A stretch of 40,050 nt of DNA from Planctomycetaceae bacterium (GTDB lineage: Bacteria; Planctomycetota; Planctomycetia; Planctomycetales; Planctomycetaceae): NCBI GenBank assembly GCA_024742875.1, contig JANSXP010000065.1, positions 1-40,050 on the forward strand, read 5' to 3'. A program made the translations under genes and the position numbers. Shown here in pieces: positions 27,906 to 37,310 of this stretch; the stretch's first letter is position 1, and every line of letters begins with the position of its first letter. Below the pieces are notes generated by a model that was not told the DNA's origin, did not search any database, and saw only the letters and a list, made by a program, of their open reading frames with translations.

Positions 27906-29732
27906 CTAGCGTCCGCCGGTCCGCAGAAACTCGGTAGCGATGGCGGCCGCACTCTGGCCGTAAACGGCCTGCACGGCCCGCCCCGCATTGCGGGACGTGC
28001 GAATGGCGGGAATCAGCTGACGCAGCTTGCCGGCTCCCCCGCGATTGAGCAGAAATCGGGTCAGCAGAAAGCCAACCGGCCCCACTTCTTCGGGGGCAAA
28101 CGTTCCGTTGTCAAAGATGGTCGCCGGATTGGTGACCGTAGCCAGCGACTCCGCCGCACGTTGTGGCAACAGTCCAAAATATTTTGAGTTGGATGTAGCG
28201 CCGGACTGCAGCAAACCAAAGCCCTGCTGCAGCCAGTCCGGCAGGGGCTGACCATCGCGACCAATGAAAGCTTCCGCCACCAGTGCGGCCACCAGCTGCT
28301 GGGTATTCAGGCTGTCTTCGCTCTCGTCATCACCCACATCATACAGGGTGACGTAAGCCTGATCGAAGCCTGGCGTCACATGGGAATGACCGTTGACGCC
28401 CCGAGGCGTGCGACGATTCATCAGAACGGTGTTGAACTCTTCATAGTCGAACCGCGTTTTGCTAACGAACACCACCAGCTTGCCTCGCCACGGCTTTTCA
28501 CCGTCTGGAAGTTTGTATTTGGACGCCAGATCGGCCACCTGAGCTTCCGCCCATTCGCCAATCTGATCCAGCCGGCTTTGCGGCGCGTTGCCGTACACAA
28601 ACAGGTTGTCGAAGTCCGCCGACGTGGCCTCTTCGCGCGGAGCCACCTGCTTCCACAGCGTCTCGGCCTGCTCCAGACGCCGTTTGGTGAAGTCAGCGTC
28701 TGACATCGATGCCAGGCGGGCGGCTTCCAGTTCTTCGGCTGTCGGCACCATGCTCCGCAGTGTGGCGTTGGGATCTCCCCCATCAAAATGGGCGCCCTCT
28801 TTGATCCAGGTCTCCAGGGCCACTGCCTGAGACCGCTTAATACGCGTTTGATTGCCGGCCGGCATCTTGATGGGGTCCTGTCGCAATACCAGATCGACGA
28901 TGTAACTGCTGTCCGGGTCGCCCGGGACAATCGTGCTGCCCGTTTCCCCACCTTCGAGCAGCTGCTTGAATGTCGTCATGTTGTAGCCCCCGCGTGCGTT
29001 GTTGCCCGAGTGGCAGCCCATACACACGTTGACCATCCATGGTGCCACGTCGTCTTTAAACGACACGCTCTCGCTGCCGTCGGCCATCACCACTTTGATC
29101 TCAGGCTTTTTGGGAACGGTCGACTGGCCGATGGGGTCCTGCATGTTTTCGCCGTCAAAGGCGGCTCCGCCGGCGATCCAGCGAAACAGAATGTCGGCTT
29201 CGCGTTCGGACAGCTTGTCGCCCCCTTTGGGCATCCGTCCAGGGCCATCCACGGCAATGCGAGCCAGCATCAAACTGCGCTGCGGGTTGCGGGGAATCAG
29301 CAGCGGGCCACTGCGACCACCCCGCCCCATGGCGGCGTAGGTATCCAGCCGCAGATTGTTCCCGGCGCGGTTGCCGTTGTGACAGCCTTCGCATTTCTCT
29401 TTGATGATGGGCGCCACTTCTCGTTCGAAGCTGACGGGAATCTGCTTTTTGGCGCGATCCAGTGAACTGAGCAGCAGCTTGTAAGTCCGGTCCCGCTCAT
29501 CCTCGGCGATTTCCAGAGCACCAAGTTTCTCTTCCACATCGGCGATGAGCGTTTTGGCCTCCTCAACCTCTTTTTTGCGGACCATCGAAGAGACGCCACG
29601 CAGTTCGCGGGACATTTCGGACAGTTGCTTTTTCACCTCGGGGGGGAGGGCGGCCGCGGCGCGATCCAGCGAGGAAAGCGGCAGAATAATCACGAGAGCG
29701 ACCAACAATGCACGATTCTGGAGCAACTTCAT
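27906..29732 (-). CDS. Exported di-heme protein with degenerate peptidase-MA-like C-terminal domain
   Basis: The 608-residue protein has a signal peptide (1 to about 27) and then a helical, charged region (30-95). Two c-type heme sites are CEGCH (114-118) and CMGCH (237-241), each in a planctomycete-type cytochrome domain with distal Met candidates (RMPKGG, KMPAGN). Residues 330-605 look like the gluzincin peptidase-MA/DUF1570 fold: VTLYD (461-465) before the active helix and LPDWLQQGFGLL (497-508) after it. The usual HExxH is replaced by VAALVAEAF (481-489), and the Glu of the WLxEG motif is Gln503. The domain is therefore probably inactive as a protease and may bind protein or substrate. 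It converges with the kinase gene. The heme sites are certain; the fold is inferred from spacing. Confidence 0.82.
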   Translation of the reverse strand: MKLLQNRALLVALVIILPLSSLDRAAAALPPEVKKQLSEMSRELRGVSSMVRKKEVEEAKTLIADVEEKLGALEIAEDERDRTYKLLLSSLDRAKKQIPVSFEREVAPIIKEKCEGCHNGNRAGNNLRLDTYAAMGRGGRSGPLLIPRNPQRSLMLARIAVDGPGRMPKGGDKLSEREADILFRWIAGGAAFDGENMQDPIGQSTVPKKPEIKVVMADGSESVSFKDDVAPWMVNVCMGCHSGNNARGGYNMTTFKQLLEGGETGSTIVPGDPDSSYIVDLVLRQDPIKMPAGNQTRIKRSQAVALETWIKEGAHFDGGDPNATLRSMVPTAEELEAARLASMSDADFTKRRLEQAETLWKQVAPREEATSADFDNLFVYGNAPQSRLDQIGEWAEAQVADLASKYKLPDGEKPWRGKLVVFVSKTRFDYEEFNTVLMNRRTPRGVNGHSHVTPGFDQAYVTLYDVGDDESEDSLNTQQLVAALVAEAFIGRDGQPLPDWLQQGFGLLQSGATSNSKYFGLLPQRAAESLATVTNPATIFDNGTFAPEEVGPVGFLLTRFLLNRGGAGKLRQLIPAIRTSRNAGRAVQAVYGQSAAAIATEFLRTGGR

Positions 29733-29947
29733 AGCCCGGTCCTGTGGGTGGCTGGAAACACGACGTGTGAGTCTATTTCACCGACAGTCTAACGGCCAGA
29801 AGGAAAAGAATGTTCGCCAAAAACCGGCCACTTTGAAGCACTTGTTACCCTCTCAGGGCGATGGTGAGGTCGTTTTTTGCGCATTGTGGCATTGTGATCA
29901 CGCATGTCGGCCGGGCGGGCCCAATTCTGCCCTGTCCGGCTGATCGC

Positions 29948-31237
29948 TTAACTGTCGCGGAAGAAGCGACGTCCCTTCAGCTCAAAACGCGGCAACTCGC
30001 CGGGTTTCGCCAGCAGGACCTCGCATGCAAATCCCAGACGTTTGCGCAGCGCGTCGCGGACCAGCGTCTCCAGGCCGTCTGTCTCAGCGTCCGCGGTGGG
30101 CTCCACCGTGATGCTCAGTTCGTGCATGGCTCGCACGGTCTTTACATCAATGCGGAATTCTGCCACCGCGTCGATTTCCCGCAGCACAGCTTCCACACTG
30201 GAGGGGAAGACATTGTTGCCGCGGACGGTCACCATGTCATCAGAACGGCCAAGGATCCCGCCGGGCAGCCACAGCAACTCCCGCCCTGTGGGATCAGGAT
30301 CTGTCGAAGCCTGCACGAGATCCCGCGTGCGATATCGAATCAGGGGGGAACCAATGCGGCCCAGGTTCGTCACCAGCAGTTCGCCCACTTCCCCGGGCGG
30401 CACAGGTTCCAGTGTATCCGGATCTACGATCTCGGCGATCATTTCCGTTTCCAGCAGATACATGCCGCCGGGGCGATCTTCGCTCTCCACGCCCAGTGAG
30501 GCGATTTCCGTCATGCCCCAGTGATCGATGACGCGGGCGTCCCACGCACTTTCAATGCGGCTGCGAGTGGCGGGAATGGCGCCGCCCGGTTCCCCCGCGA
30601 CGATCAGCATGCGGACGCTGGATTCCTTCAGGTCGATGCCTTCTTCCGCCGCCACTTCCGCCATTCGCATCGCATAGGTGGGCGTGCAGCAGACTACGGT
30701 GGCCTCGTTTTCCATCATCGCCTGCAGGCGAATGGTGGTCGACATACCGCCGCCGGCAATCACAAAATTACCGAGTCGAGCGGCACCTTCGAAGGCCGCC
30801 CAAAAACCGATAAACGGACCAAACGAAAACGGGAAAAACAGCCGGTCGTGTTCGGTCAGGCCGGCCAGCAGATAGATCTGCCGCCAGCACTCCATAATCC
30901 AGTTCCAGCTGTCTTCGGTGTCCAGCCACCGCATGGGACGGCCGGTTGTCCCCGAGGTTTGATGCAGTCGCGCGTATCTGGTGGACGGGAACGACAGGTT
31001 GGCGCCATAGGGAGGCTGTTGTTCCTGTGAGGCGACCAGATCCTGCTTGGTGGTCAGCGGCAGTCTGGACAGGTCGTTCAGTGACTGAATCTGGTCGACA
31101 TCGACGCCCGCGTCGGCGAAACGCGTCGCATAAAAGCGATTGCGGGGAATGATGGCTTCGACCAGTTCCCGCAGGCGGCGGGACTGAATGTCTTCGATCT
31201 GCTGACGACTTTGCCAGACATCTTCAATGGTGCTCAC
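29948..31237 (-). CDS. PaaK-like AMP-forming CoA ligase
   Basis: The 429-residue protein belongs to the adenylate-forming superfamily, closest to phenylacetate-CoA ligase. Motifs are the P-loop HQTSGTTGRPM (92-102), a central HWGMTE, YRTRD (ligand-contact Asp), and a C-terminal GRSDDMVTVRGNNVFP block with the small ACT-like lid domain typical of PaaK. PaaK-type ligases activate aromatic or other acids to CoA thioesters. No other phenylacetate genes are here, so the substrate is open. deoC lies 48 bases upstream on the same strand, which suggests co-transcription. The start ATG 31237 fits the family length. Confidence 0.9.
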   Translation of the reverse strand: MSTIEDVWQSRQQIEDIQSRRLRELVEAIIPRNRFYATRFADAGVDVDQIQSLNDLSRLPLTTKQDLVASQEQQPPYGANLSFPSTRYARLHQTSGTTGRPMRWLDTEDSWNWIMECWRQIYLLAGLTEHDRLFFPFSFGPFIGFWAAFEGAARLGNFVIAGGGMSTTIRLQAMMENEATVVCCTPTYAMRMAEVAAEEGIDLKESSVRMLIVAGEPGGAIPATRSRIESAWDARVIDHWGMTEIASLGVESEDRPGGMYLLETEMIAEIVDPDTLEPVPPGEVGELLVTNLGRIGSPLIRYRTRDLVQASTDPDPTGRELLWLPGGILGRSDDMVTVRGNNVFPSSVEAVLREIDAVAEFRIDVKTVRAMHELSITVEPTADAETDGLETLVRDALRKRLGFACEVLLAKPGELPRFELKGRRFFRDS

Positions 31238-31285
31238 GCCACTCTTTCTGCTTCACGTGAATTGCGGGGACGCTTTCAGGGCCGC

Positions 31286-32011
31286 TTAGTAACCGGAAAC
31301 CGGACCAGCATCGGCGATGTCAACCGGATCCAGTCCCAGCTTTTCGCGGCATGCATCCAGGATGGTTTTGGTGGCCGATGCGCCCACACGTGACACTCCC
31401 AGGGCACGCACTTCCAGCAGCTTGTCAAATTCCCGCACTCCGCCGGCCGCCTTGACTTCCACATGATCGGCGGAGTGTTTTCGCATCAGTGCCAGGTCTT
31501 CCATGGTGGCACCGCTGGTTCCGTAGCCGGTCGACGTTTTGACCCAGTCGGCCTTGAGTTCACTGCAGATTTCACACAGGCGAATCTTCTGATCGTCGCT
31601 CAGATAGCAGTTTTCGAAGATGACTTTCACCTTCTGGCCGGCCGCGTGTGCCACATCAATCACGGCCTTGATATCCGCGGTGACATAGTCCCACTGTCCG
31701 CTGAGCACCTGCGAGATATTGACCACCATGTCCAGCTCTTCGCAGCCATCGGCAATGGCCTGCTCGGCTTCTTTGGCTTTGATCGCCGTCGTATGCCCCC
31801 CGTGAGGAAAGCCAATGACGGTGGAGGGCTTCACTGTGCTGTCGGCCATCAGTTCTGCACAGCGTTTGAGGTAGTACGGCATAATGCAGACGCTGGCGAC
31901 GTCGTAGGCAACAGCCAGTTGAATGCCGGTATCGAGGTCAGCCTGAGGGGTTTTGGGCTGCAGCAGAGAATGGTCGATCATCTTGGAGATGTCGGTGTAG
32001 GTGTATTCCAT
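31286..32011 (-). CDS. deoC: Deoxyribose-phosphate aldolase
   Basis: The 241-residue class I aldolase splits deoxyribose 5-phosphate to glyceraldehyde 3-phosphate and acetaldehyde. The Schiff-base Lys158 is in VKTSTGYG, the proton-relay Asp94 in ELDMVVN, and Lys187 in VKAAGGVR. The start ATG 32011 gives MEYTYTDISKMIDHSLL, the family N-terminus; the frame continues upstream to 32086 with an unlikely basic extension. The PaaK-like ligase follows on the same strand after 48 bases. No other nucleoside-catabolism genes (deoA, deoB, deoD) are nearby, so it is not in a classic deo operon. Confidence 0.95.
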   Translation of the reverse strand: MEYTYTDISKMIDHSLLQPKTPQADLDTGIQLAVAYDVASVCIMPYYLKRCAELMADSTVKPSTVIGFPHGGHTTAIKAKEAEQAIADGCEELDMVVNISQVLSGQWDYVTADIKAVIDVAHAAGQKVKVIFENCYLSDDQKIRLCEICSELKADWVKTSTGYGTSGATMEDLALMRKHSADHVEVKAAGGVREFDKLLEVRALGVSRVGASATKTILDACREKLGLDPVDIADAGPVSGY

Positions 32012-32276
32012 GGTTTCACACTCGGGAACGGCTTGCGGTTGAGAAGCCGCGGATCGTACTGAACGCTTCTGCCGGTTTGAAGGCATCCATCGTTCTGACG
32101 GCGATTGTCACGGAATCTGCAGGGACGACCGAATTGGCGGGCCTGACCGCTGCAATCGGCTCACAGCCCCCGGAATGTCACCTCAAGGCTCGGTCCTAAG
32201 GTGGTACCCGTGTTGATTGAGCGATACGATCGACGGGTTGACCGCCCTTTTGAACCACACCCGGAGTTGCCGCCAG

Positions 32277-34544
32277 ATGAAGTTGTGTGCCGCTGTCGCG
32301 TTTTTGCTTGTGTCCGCAGTCACTGCCGCCAGTTGTGCGGACGAGCCCATTGAACTGCAGCCAGGTCCGCACGTGCAGTTCGAACTTCAGGCCGCTCTGA
32401 TCAACGCCGTACCGGGCGACACCATCCAGCTGGCCGCGGGTACCTATCGGTTAAAGACCGAACTGAACGTCGTGTGCGACAACATCACGCTCAAAGGGGC
32501 GGGACCGGAAAAGACGATCCTGTCCTTCAAGGGTCAGGCGGCCGGCAGCAGTGGAATCGTGTCCACAGGCAATGCCTTCGTGATCGAAGACCTTGCGGTG
32601 GAAGACACCGTCGGCAATGCCATTAAGACACTCGGCGCGAAAGACGTCACCTTTCGCAATGTCCGAGTGGAATGGACAAACGGGCCGTCATCCAGCAACG
32701 GTGCTTACGGCATCTATCCGGTGGAATGTCAGAACGTGCTGATTGAAAACTGCTCTTCCATTGGTGCCTCAGACGCCGGCATCTATGTGGGCCAGTCGCA
32801 GGATGTCATCGTGCGAGGCTGTCTGGCCAGGCAGAATGTCGCCGGAATTGAGATTGAAAACACGCTGCGAGCCGACGTCTACAACAACACGGCGACAGAC
32901 AACTCCGGCGGCATTCTGGTGTTTGACCTGCCCGGCCTGAACATCACCAATGGCGGCCAGGTGCGGGTGTACGACAACAAAATTGAAGGCAACAACCACG
33001 TCAACTTTGCCCCCAAAGGCACCATGGTTTCGGACGTGCCGGCCGGCTCCGGCATCATGCTGATGGCAACCGACCATGTGGAGATTTTTGACAACGACAT
33101 CACCAATCATCAAACGGCCAATATCGTGGTGGTCAGCTTTCTGATTACCGAGCGGAAGATCAACGACAAAAAGTACGACCCCTATCCGGAAGCCACCTCC
33201 ATTCACGACAATCGCATCTCCAAAGGGGGCTTCAAGCCGGCTGGCCAAATTGGCACGTTGCTGTCTCCACTCATGGGCGGGCAGTTTCCGGACATCTTTT
33301 TTGATGGCCTGGTGGATGGCGGCAAACTGCAGGATGGAAAACTTCCGCCCGAACTGCAGCTGAGCATTCACGACAATGGCGAGGCGACGTTTGCCAACGT
33401 CAACATCGGTGATTTTTCGCCCACCAACGTGCTGACCGGGCGTTATAAAATTGAGCGGGATCTGGCCGCTCATGCCGGCAAACTGAAACCACTGCCCGCC
33501 GCCAGACTGCAGCCGCATGCCAGTGCGGGCAACAACACCAACCCGGCCGTTGCCGTGTATCGCGCCGCCCCGCAGCAGCTGTCTGACTGGAAGCTGTTTG
33601 AAATGCGGGACGGCCACTGGCAGCAGGCAGCGGACAATTTTGAGTATGACTTAAACACGCCTTTGTTCTCGGACCACACCAGCAAGCATCGCTATGTGAG
33701 ACTGCCGGAGGGAGCCAGCATGACCTGGCACGAGGCGGCCGCTCTGGAGTTTCCCGTGGGAACAGTCATCGCAAAAACGTTTGCCTACCCCGACAGCACG
33801 GACGACGCCACAGCGGACGAGCGGTTTGTGGAGACACGTATCGAGCATCGCAATAAAGACGGCTGGTACGGCTATTCGTACATCTGGAATGAGGATCAGT
33901 CGGATGCAGTGTTGAGCCTCGGAGGTGGGGTGGTGGATGTTGCCTGGAAGGATGAGCACGGAAAACAGCACACCAATGCTTATCAGGTGCCCAACGCCAA
34001 CCAGTGCCTGAGCTGCCACAGCCAGTCTGATCAATACGTGCCTCTGGGACCGACGGCTCGTAACCTGAACCGACCGGGCGTGCATTCGCCGCACAATCAG
34101 CTGGCCTCGTGGATTGAATCCGGCCAGTTGCAGGACGCCCCCCCGATCGCCGCCCGCCCGGCACTGGCACGCTATGACCATCCCGAAACCGGATCGCTCA
34201 ATGATCGAGCCCGGGCGTGGCTGGAAGTCAACTGCGCTCACTGTCACAACCCGGCCGGCTCGGCACGTACGTCAGGACTGGACCTGCGGACCGTACAGAC
34301 GGATCCGGGGCGTTACGGGGTGATGAAGTCGCCCGTGGCCGCCGGCAAAGGCTCTGGGGGGCGTCGCTATGACATTGTGCCCGGCAAACCGGACGAGTCC
34401 ATCCTCATGTTTCGCATCGAAACCGACGAGCCCGGCGCCCGCATGCCCAATCTGGCCCGCAGCATGAATCATCCGGAATCCGCACAGCTGATTCGCGACT
34501 GGATTGCCGGCATGAAGCCTGAAGGTGGTGATGCGGGCGAGTGA
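32277..34544 (+). CDS. Exported parallel beta-helix / di-heme cytochrome fusion protein
   Basis: This 755-residue protein has an N-terminal signal (1-20) ending AASC, possibly a lipoprotein site at Cys20. Residues about 30-400 form right-handed parallel beta-helix rungs, visible as repeating patterns such as VLIENCSSIGASDAGIYVGQ and VRVYDNKIEGNN, of the type in TIGR03805. Residues about 430-755 match the HNE_0200-type c-cytochrome family (TIGR03806), with heme sites CLSCH (577-581) and CAHCH (653-657), NTPLFSDHTSKHRYVRLPEG, and a DWIAGM ending. From memory, these two families usually occur as neighbouring separate genes; here they are one chain. GGAG precedes ATG 32277 by about 11 bases. The frame is open to 32217, but the signal peptide fixes the start. 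The function is unknown; carbohydrate-linked redox activity is conjecture. Confidence 0.85.
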   Translation: MKLCAAVAFLLVSAVTAASCADEPIELQPGPHVQFELQAALINAVPGDTIQLAAGTYRLKTELNVVCDNITLKGAGPEKTILSFKGQAAGSSGIVSTGNAFVIEDLAVEDTVGNAIKTLGAKDVTFRNVRVEWTNGPSSSNGAYGIYPVECQNVLIENCSSIGASDAGIYVGQSQDVIVRGCLARQNVAGIEIENTLRADVYNNTATDNSGGILVFDLPGLNITNGGQVRVYDNKIEGNNHVNFAPKGTMVSDVPAGSGIMLMATDHVEIFDNDITNHQTANIVVVSFLITERKINDKKYDPYPEATSIHDNRISKGGFKPAGQIGTLLSPLMGGQFPDIFFDGLVDGGKLQDGKLPPELQLSIHDNGEATFANVNIGDFSPTNVLTGRYKIERDLAAHAGKLKPLPAARLQPHASAGNNTNPAVAVYRAAPQQLSDWKLFEMRDGHWQQAADNFEYDLNTPLFSDHTSKHRYVRLPEGASMTWHEAAALEFPVGTVIAKTFAYPDSTDDATADERFVETRIEHRNKDGWYGYSYIWNEDQSDAVLSLGGGVVDVAWKDEHGKQHTNAYQVPNANQCLSCHSQSDQYVPLGPTARNLNRPGVHSPHNQLASWIESGQLQDAPPIAARPALARYDHPETGSLNDRARAWLEVNCAHCHNPAGSARTSGLDLRTVQTDPGRYGVMKSPVAAGKGSGGRRYDIVPGKPDESILMFRIETDEPGARMPNLARSMNHPESAQLIRDWIAGMKPEGGDAGE

Positions 34545-34657
34545 CCCCGTTTTCATTCGGAATTGCTTTTTCGGTAGGCGTGAGGTTGCCGTTCGATAGA
34601 ATTCGGTGCCTCGCTGCGGATCTCTGATCCTGCAGCTTCCTGTGCGAATGAGCGGCT

Positions 34658-36559
34658 ATGTCTGAAATCTCCGAAGTACTGCGTCTGGGTCCTCACATCA
34701 CCGTGCTGCCCGTGGTTCACGGCAGCGGTGACTACGCTGTGGAAGTCCGCCGCCTGATGCTGGCCCACAGCTTTGACTGTCTGGCGGTGCCGCTGCCGCC
34801 CTCATTTGCCGAACCCGTGGAAACGGCCGTGCAGCGACTTCCCCAGGTATCTGTCGTCCTGCAGCAGGACCCCACCGGTGCATTCACGGGGATGGACGAA
34901 TATTCGCCCGACGATGACGAGGACGACGAAGACGACGAGCCCGAAGGTCATTGCTCGTACGTTCCCATCGACCCGTGCCAGCCGGTGATCGCCGCCATTC
35001 GCATCGCCCTGCAGGAGCACATCCCGCGGGCGTTTATTGACATCGAGGATGAAAACTACCTGCCCGTCACGTCGATCCTGCCCGACCCTTATGCCCTGAA
35101 ACAGGTTTCCGTCGAGCGGTTCTCCGCCGCCGTGCTGCCCGCGATTCGCACGCCGCTGGAGGAGACTCACATTCGCCGGCTGCACTGGATGGCCAACGAG
35201 CTGCACGAACTGAATAAACGCCACAAATCCGTGCTGCTGGTGTGCAGTATTCTGGATTGGGCGTGGATCCGTGACGCCTACCAGTCAGTGGTCGATCGCC
35301 CTGAGGCACCCCCCGAACCCGTCAGTCCGGCGAGCATCTACTCTGTGGCCGAACGCACGCTCACTTTCATGCTGGGCGAACTGCCGTTTGTGACGTCGCT
35401 GTATGAACAGGCCCGCGCTCAGCTGGACGATGATGAGAACCTGTCGATCGACGGCATTAAGACACTGCTGCTGGCCAGCCGTGACCAGTATCGCAAAGAA
35501 TTCAAACGTCGCGCTCGCCCCATTACTCCGCATCTGCTGTCAGTTCTGCTGAAGTACGTTCGCAATCTGTCCCTGATGGAACGACGACTGACGCCTGATC
35601 TGTATACGCTGGTCAGCGCGGCTCAGCAGGTGGCTGGAGATCAGTACGCCATCCATGTGGCGGAGACGGCTCGGGCTTACGCCTACTCCAGCGACGATGA
35701 GTATCCCGAAGTTCGCTTTGGTGTGGACGACGTAATCCTGCCGGATTTCACTCAGCTGACGCCTGTGAGTCGGCTGCCCGGGCATCCCAAGTTCTGGCGC
35801 AGCTGCAATCTGCAGGCCCGTCCCGAGCGCAAAACCCAGGTCGAATGGGAGCGGTCGTGGAATCCGTTTGGACAGTGCAGCTGGCCGCCGGAAGATGTGG
35901 CGATCGAAAATTTTCGCACGCACATCAAAGACGCTGCGCTGGATCTTTTGGGCAATGATCTGGCCCGCACGGAGAAATTCACCGCCAGCATCAAAGACGG
36001 CCTGGACATTCGGGAAACGCTGCGGAACTGGCACACGGGCGATCTGTATGTCAAAGAGTTTCCGCCGGCCCGGGGCAATCTGGATTGTGTGGTGATGCTG
36101 TTCGACTCCCCTGCGGACCCGCGTGACTATCCGTGGCGCATCACATGGCATGCTGAGAACCACGACGAATCCACCCTCACGCTGTTCGCGACAGACTTCA
36201 CTCAGGAAGTCATTGGGCCGGGTGTCGCGCTGGCGCGATACGGCGGATGCATGTTCCTGTTTCCGCCGCGGCCTGTGCCGGATGTGTTCCGCGATCCGCA
36301 GTTTGATTTCACGGACACGCTCGAAGAACGCATTCTGGCGGCCGGTCTGCACTACAGCAAAGAGCGGCACATCGCGCTGTTGAGTCATTCCCCGCCAGGT
36401 GCCGGCTGGCGTCGACTGGCAAGAAAGTACAACCGCAAAATCATCCACGTGCCGATGTCACGGTTTGGCGCGGCCACCATCGAGAAACTGCGGATGTTTC
36501 ACGTACTGAATGGTCAGCAGGTGCGATCCTACGCGGCCGATTTCATCCGCAAGCCCTAG
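34658..36559 (+). CDS. Unrecognised 633-residue cytoplasmic protein with acidic linker
   Basis: I do not recognise a family with confidence. There is no signal peptide or membrane helix. The N-terminal part (10-70) alternates strands and helices, with PVVHGSGDYAVEVRRLM (18-34) resembling the start of TraB/ChaN-type domains that open with a His-Gly motif after a strand. An acidic stretch (80-97, mostly Asp/Glu) interrupts the domain. Residues 100-220 contain a SVLLVCSILDWAWIRDAY segment compatible with the second half of such a domain. The rest (225-633) is mixed and unassigned, with WxxxWNPFGQCSWPPED near 405-425. Start ATG 34658 follows a 113-base gap from the cytochrome fusion on the same strand. 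Coding composition is strong along the whole length. Confidence 0.8.
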   Translation: MSEISEVLRLGPHITVLPVVHGSGDYAVEVRRLMLAHSFDCLAVPLPPSFAEPVETAVQRLPQVSVVLQQDPTGAFTGMDEYSPDDDEDDEDDEPEGHCSYVPIDPCQPVIAAIRIALQEHIPRAFIDIEDENYLPVTSILPDPYALKQVSVERFSAAVLPAIRTPLEETHIRRLHWMANELHELNKRHKSVLLVCSILDWAWIRDAYQSVVDRPEAPPEPVSPASIYSVAERTLTFMLGELPFVTSLYEQARAQLDDDENLSIDGIKTLLLASRDQYRKEFKRRARPITPHLLSVLLKYVRNLSLMERRLTPDLYTLVSAAQQVAGDQYAIHVAETARAYAYSSDDEYPEVRFGVDDVILPDFTQLTPVSRLPGHPKFWRSCNLQARPERKTQVEWERSWNPFGQCSWPPEDVAIENFRTHIKDAALDLLGNDLARTEKFTASIKDGLDIRETLRNWHTGDLYVKEFPPARGNLDCVVMLFDSPADPRDYPWRITWHAENHDESTLTLFATDFTQEVIGPGVALARYGGCMFLFPPRPVPDVFRDPQFDFTDTLEERILAAGLHYSKERHIALLSHSPPGAGWRRLARKYNRKIIHVPMSRFGAATIEKLRMFHVLNGQQVRSYAADFIRKP

Positions 36560-36760
36560 CCAACCGCCTGCCGCAAATCAGTCCACCGGGCAGGCGCTGC
36601 GGAGAACGTGCGCCCAGCAGCTCGCCAGTTGGAGAATCAATTGCGGCGACAGCCAGGAGTCGCTGTGAAATTTGGACGAACCCTGCAAAACACATAGCCA
36701 GCAAACCTGCATTCCCCTATCTTCCTTCGGGCCAAACCTCATCTTAAGGGAGAATCGATC

Positions 36761-37165
36761 GTGGCGTCACTGGTGAAAATTGAAGGAATCGGGGAAGTCA
36801 ACGCGGGCAAACTTGCCAAGGTCGGAATCAAGACCACTCAGGCGCTGCTGGAAGCCGGAGCGACGCGGAAAGGACGCGATCAACTGGCCAAAGATTCAAA
36901 GATCAGCGTTAAACGAATCCTGACGTTTGTGAACAAGGCAGACCTGTTCCGCATCAGCGGCATTGGCGAAGAATATTCGGACCTGCTGGAAGTGGCCGGC
37001 GTGGATACCGTTCCCGAACTGGCTCAGCGTAAGGCGGCCAATCTGCAGGAAGCCATCAAAAAGGCCAACGACAAACGCAATCTGGTGCGTCGTGTGCCCG
37101 GCGAAAAAATGGTCGAAGGCTGGATCAAACAGGCCAAAAAGCTGAAACGTGTTGTGAAGTACTAG
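36761..37165 (+). CDS. DUF4332 helix-hairpin-helix protein
   Basis: The 134-residue protein has two helix-hairpin-helix units, IEGIGEVNAGKLAKVGI (8-24) and ISGIGEEYSDLLEVAGV (65-81), matching DUF4332. Such domains usually bind DNA without sequence preference; this family is uncharacterised. The protein is Lys-rich, with a basic C-terminus KQAKKLKRVVKY. The start is GTG 36761, supported by AAGGGAG at 36746-36752, eight bases before it. A hairpin at 37187-37219 may end its transcript. It is a stand-alone gene. Confidence 0.88.
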   Translation: MASLVKIEGIGEVNAGKLAKVGIKTTQALLEAGATRKGRDQLAKDSKISVKRILTFVNKADLFRISGIGEEYSDLLEVAGVDTVPELAQRKAANLQEAIKKANDKRNLVRRVPGEKMVEGWIKQAKKLKRVVKY

Positions 37166-37186
37166 ATCTGACTCGGTTTTCGATGT

Positions 37187-37219
37187 CCCTGCAGTAATCC
37201 CGGGGTTCCTGCAGGGTTT
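37187..37219 (+). terminator. Possible terminator after the DUF4332 gene
   Basis: CCCTGCAG pairs with CTGCAGGG across a 14-base loop, followed by only three T residues. The loop is long and the T-run short, so efficiency is doubtful. Confidence 0.45.
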
Positions 37220-37310
37220 CGTGATCCCATTACCACGCCGATCCGTTTGCCTGTCTGTCGAGTACGACTGAGTCGTGTGCACACAGAACAGATCCTCAAA
37301 GGGCAGACGC

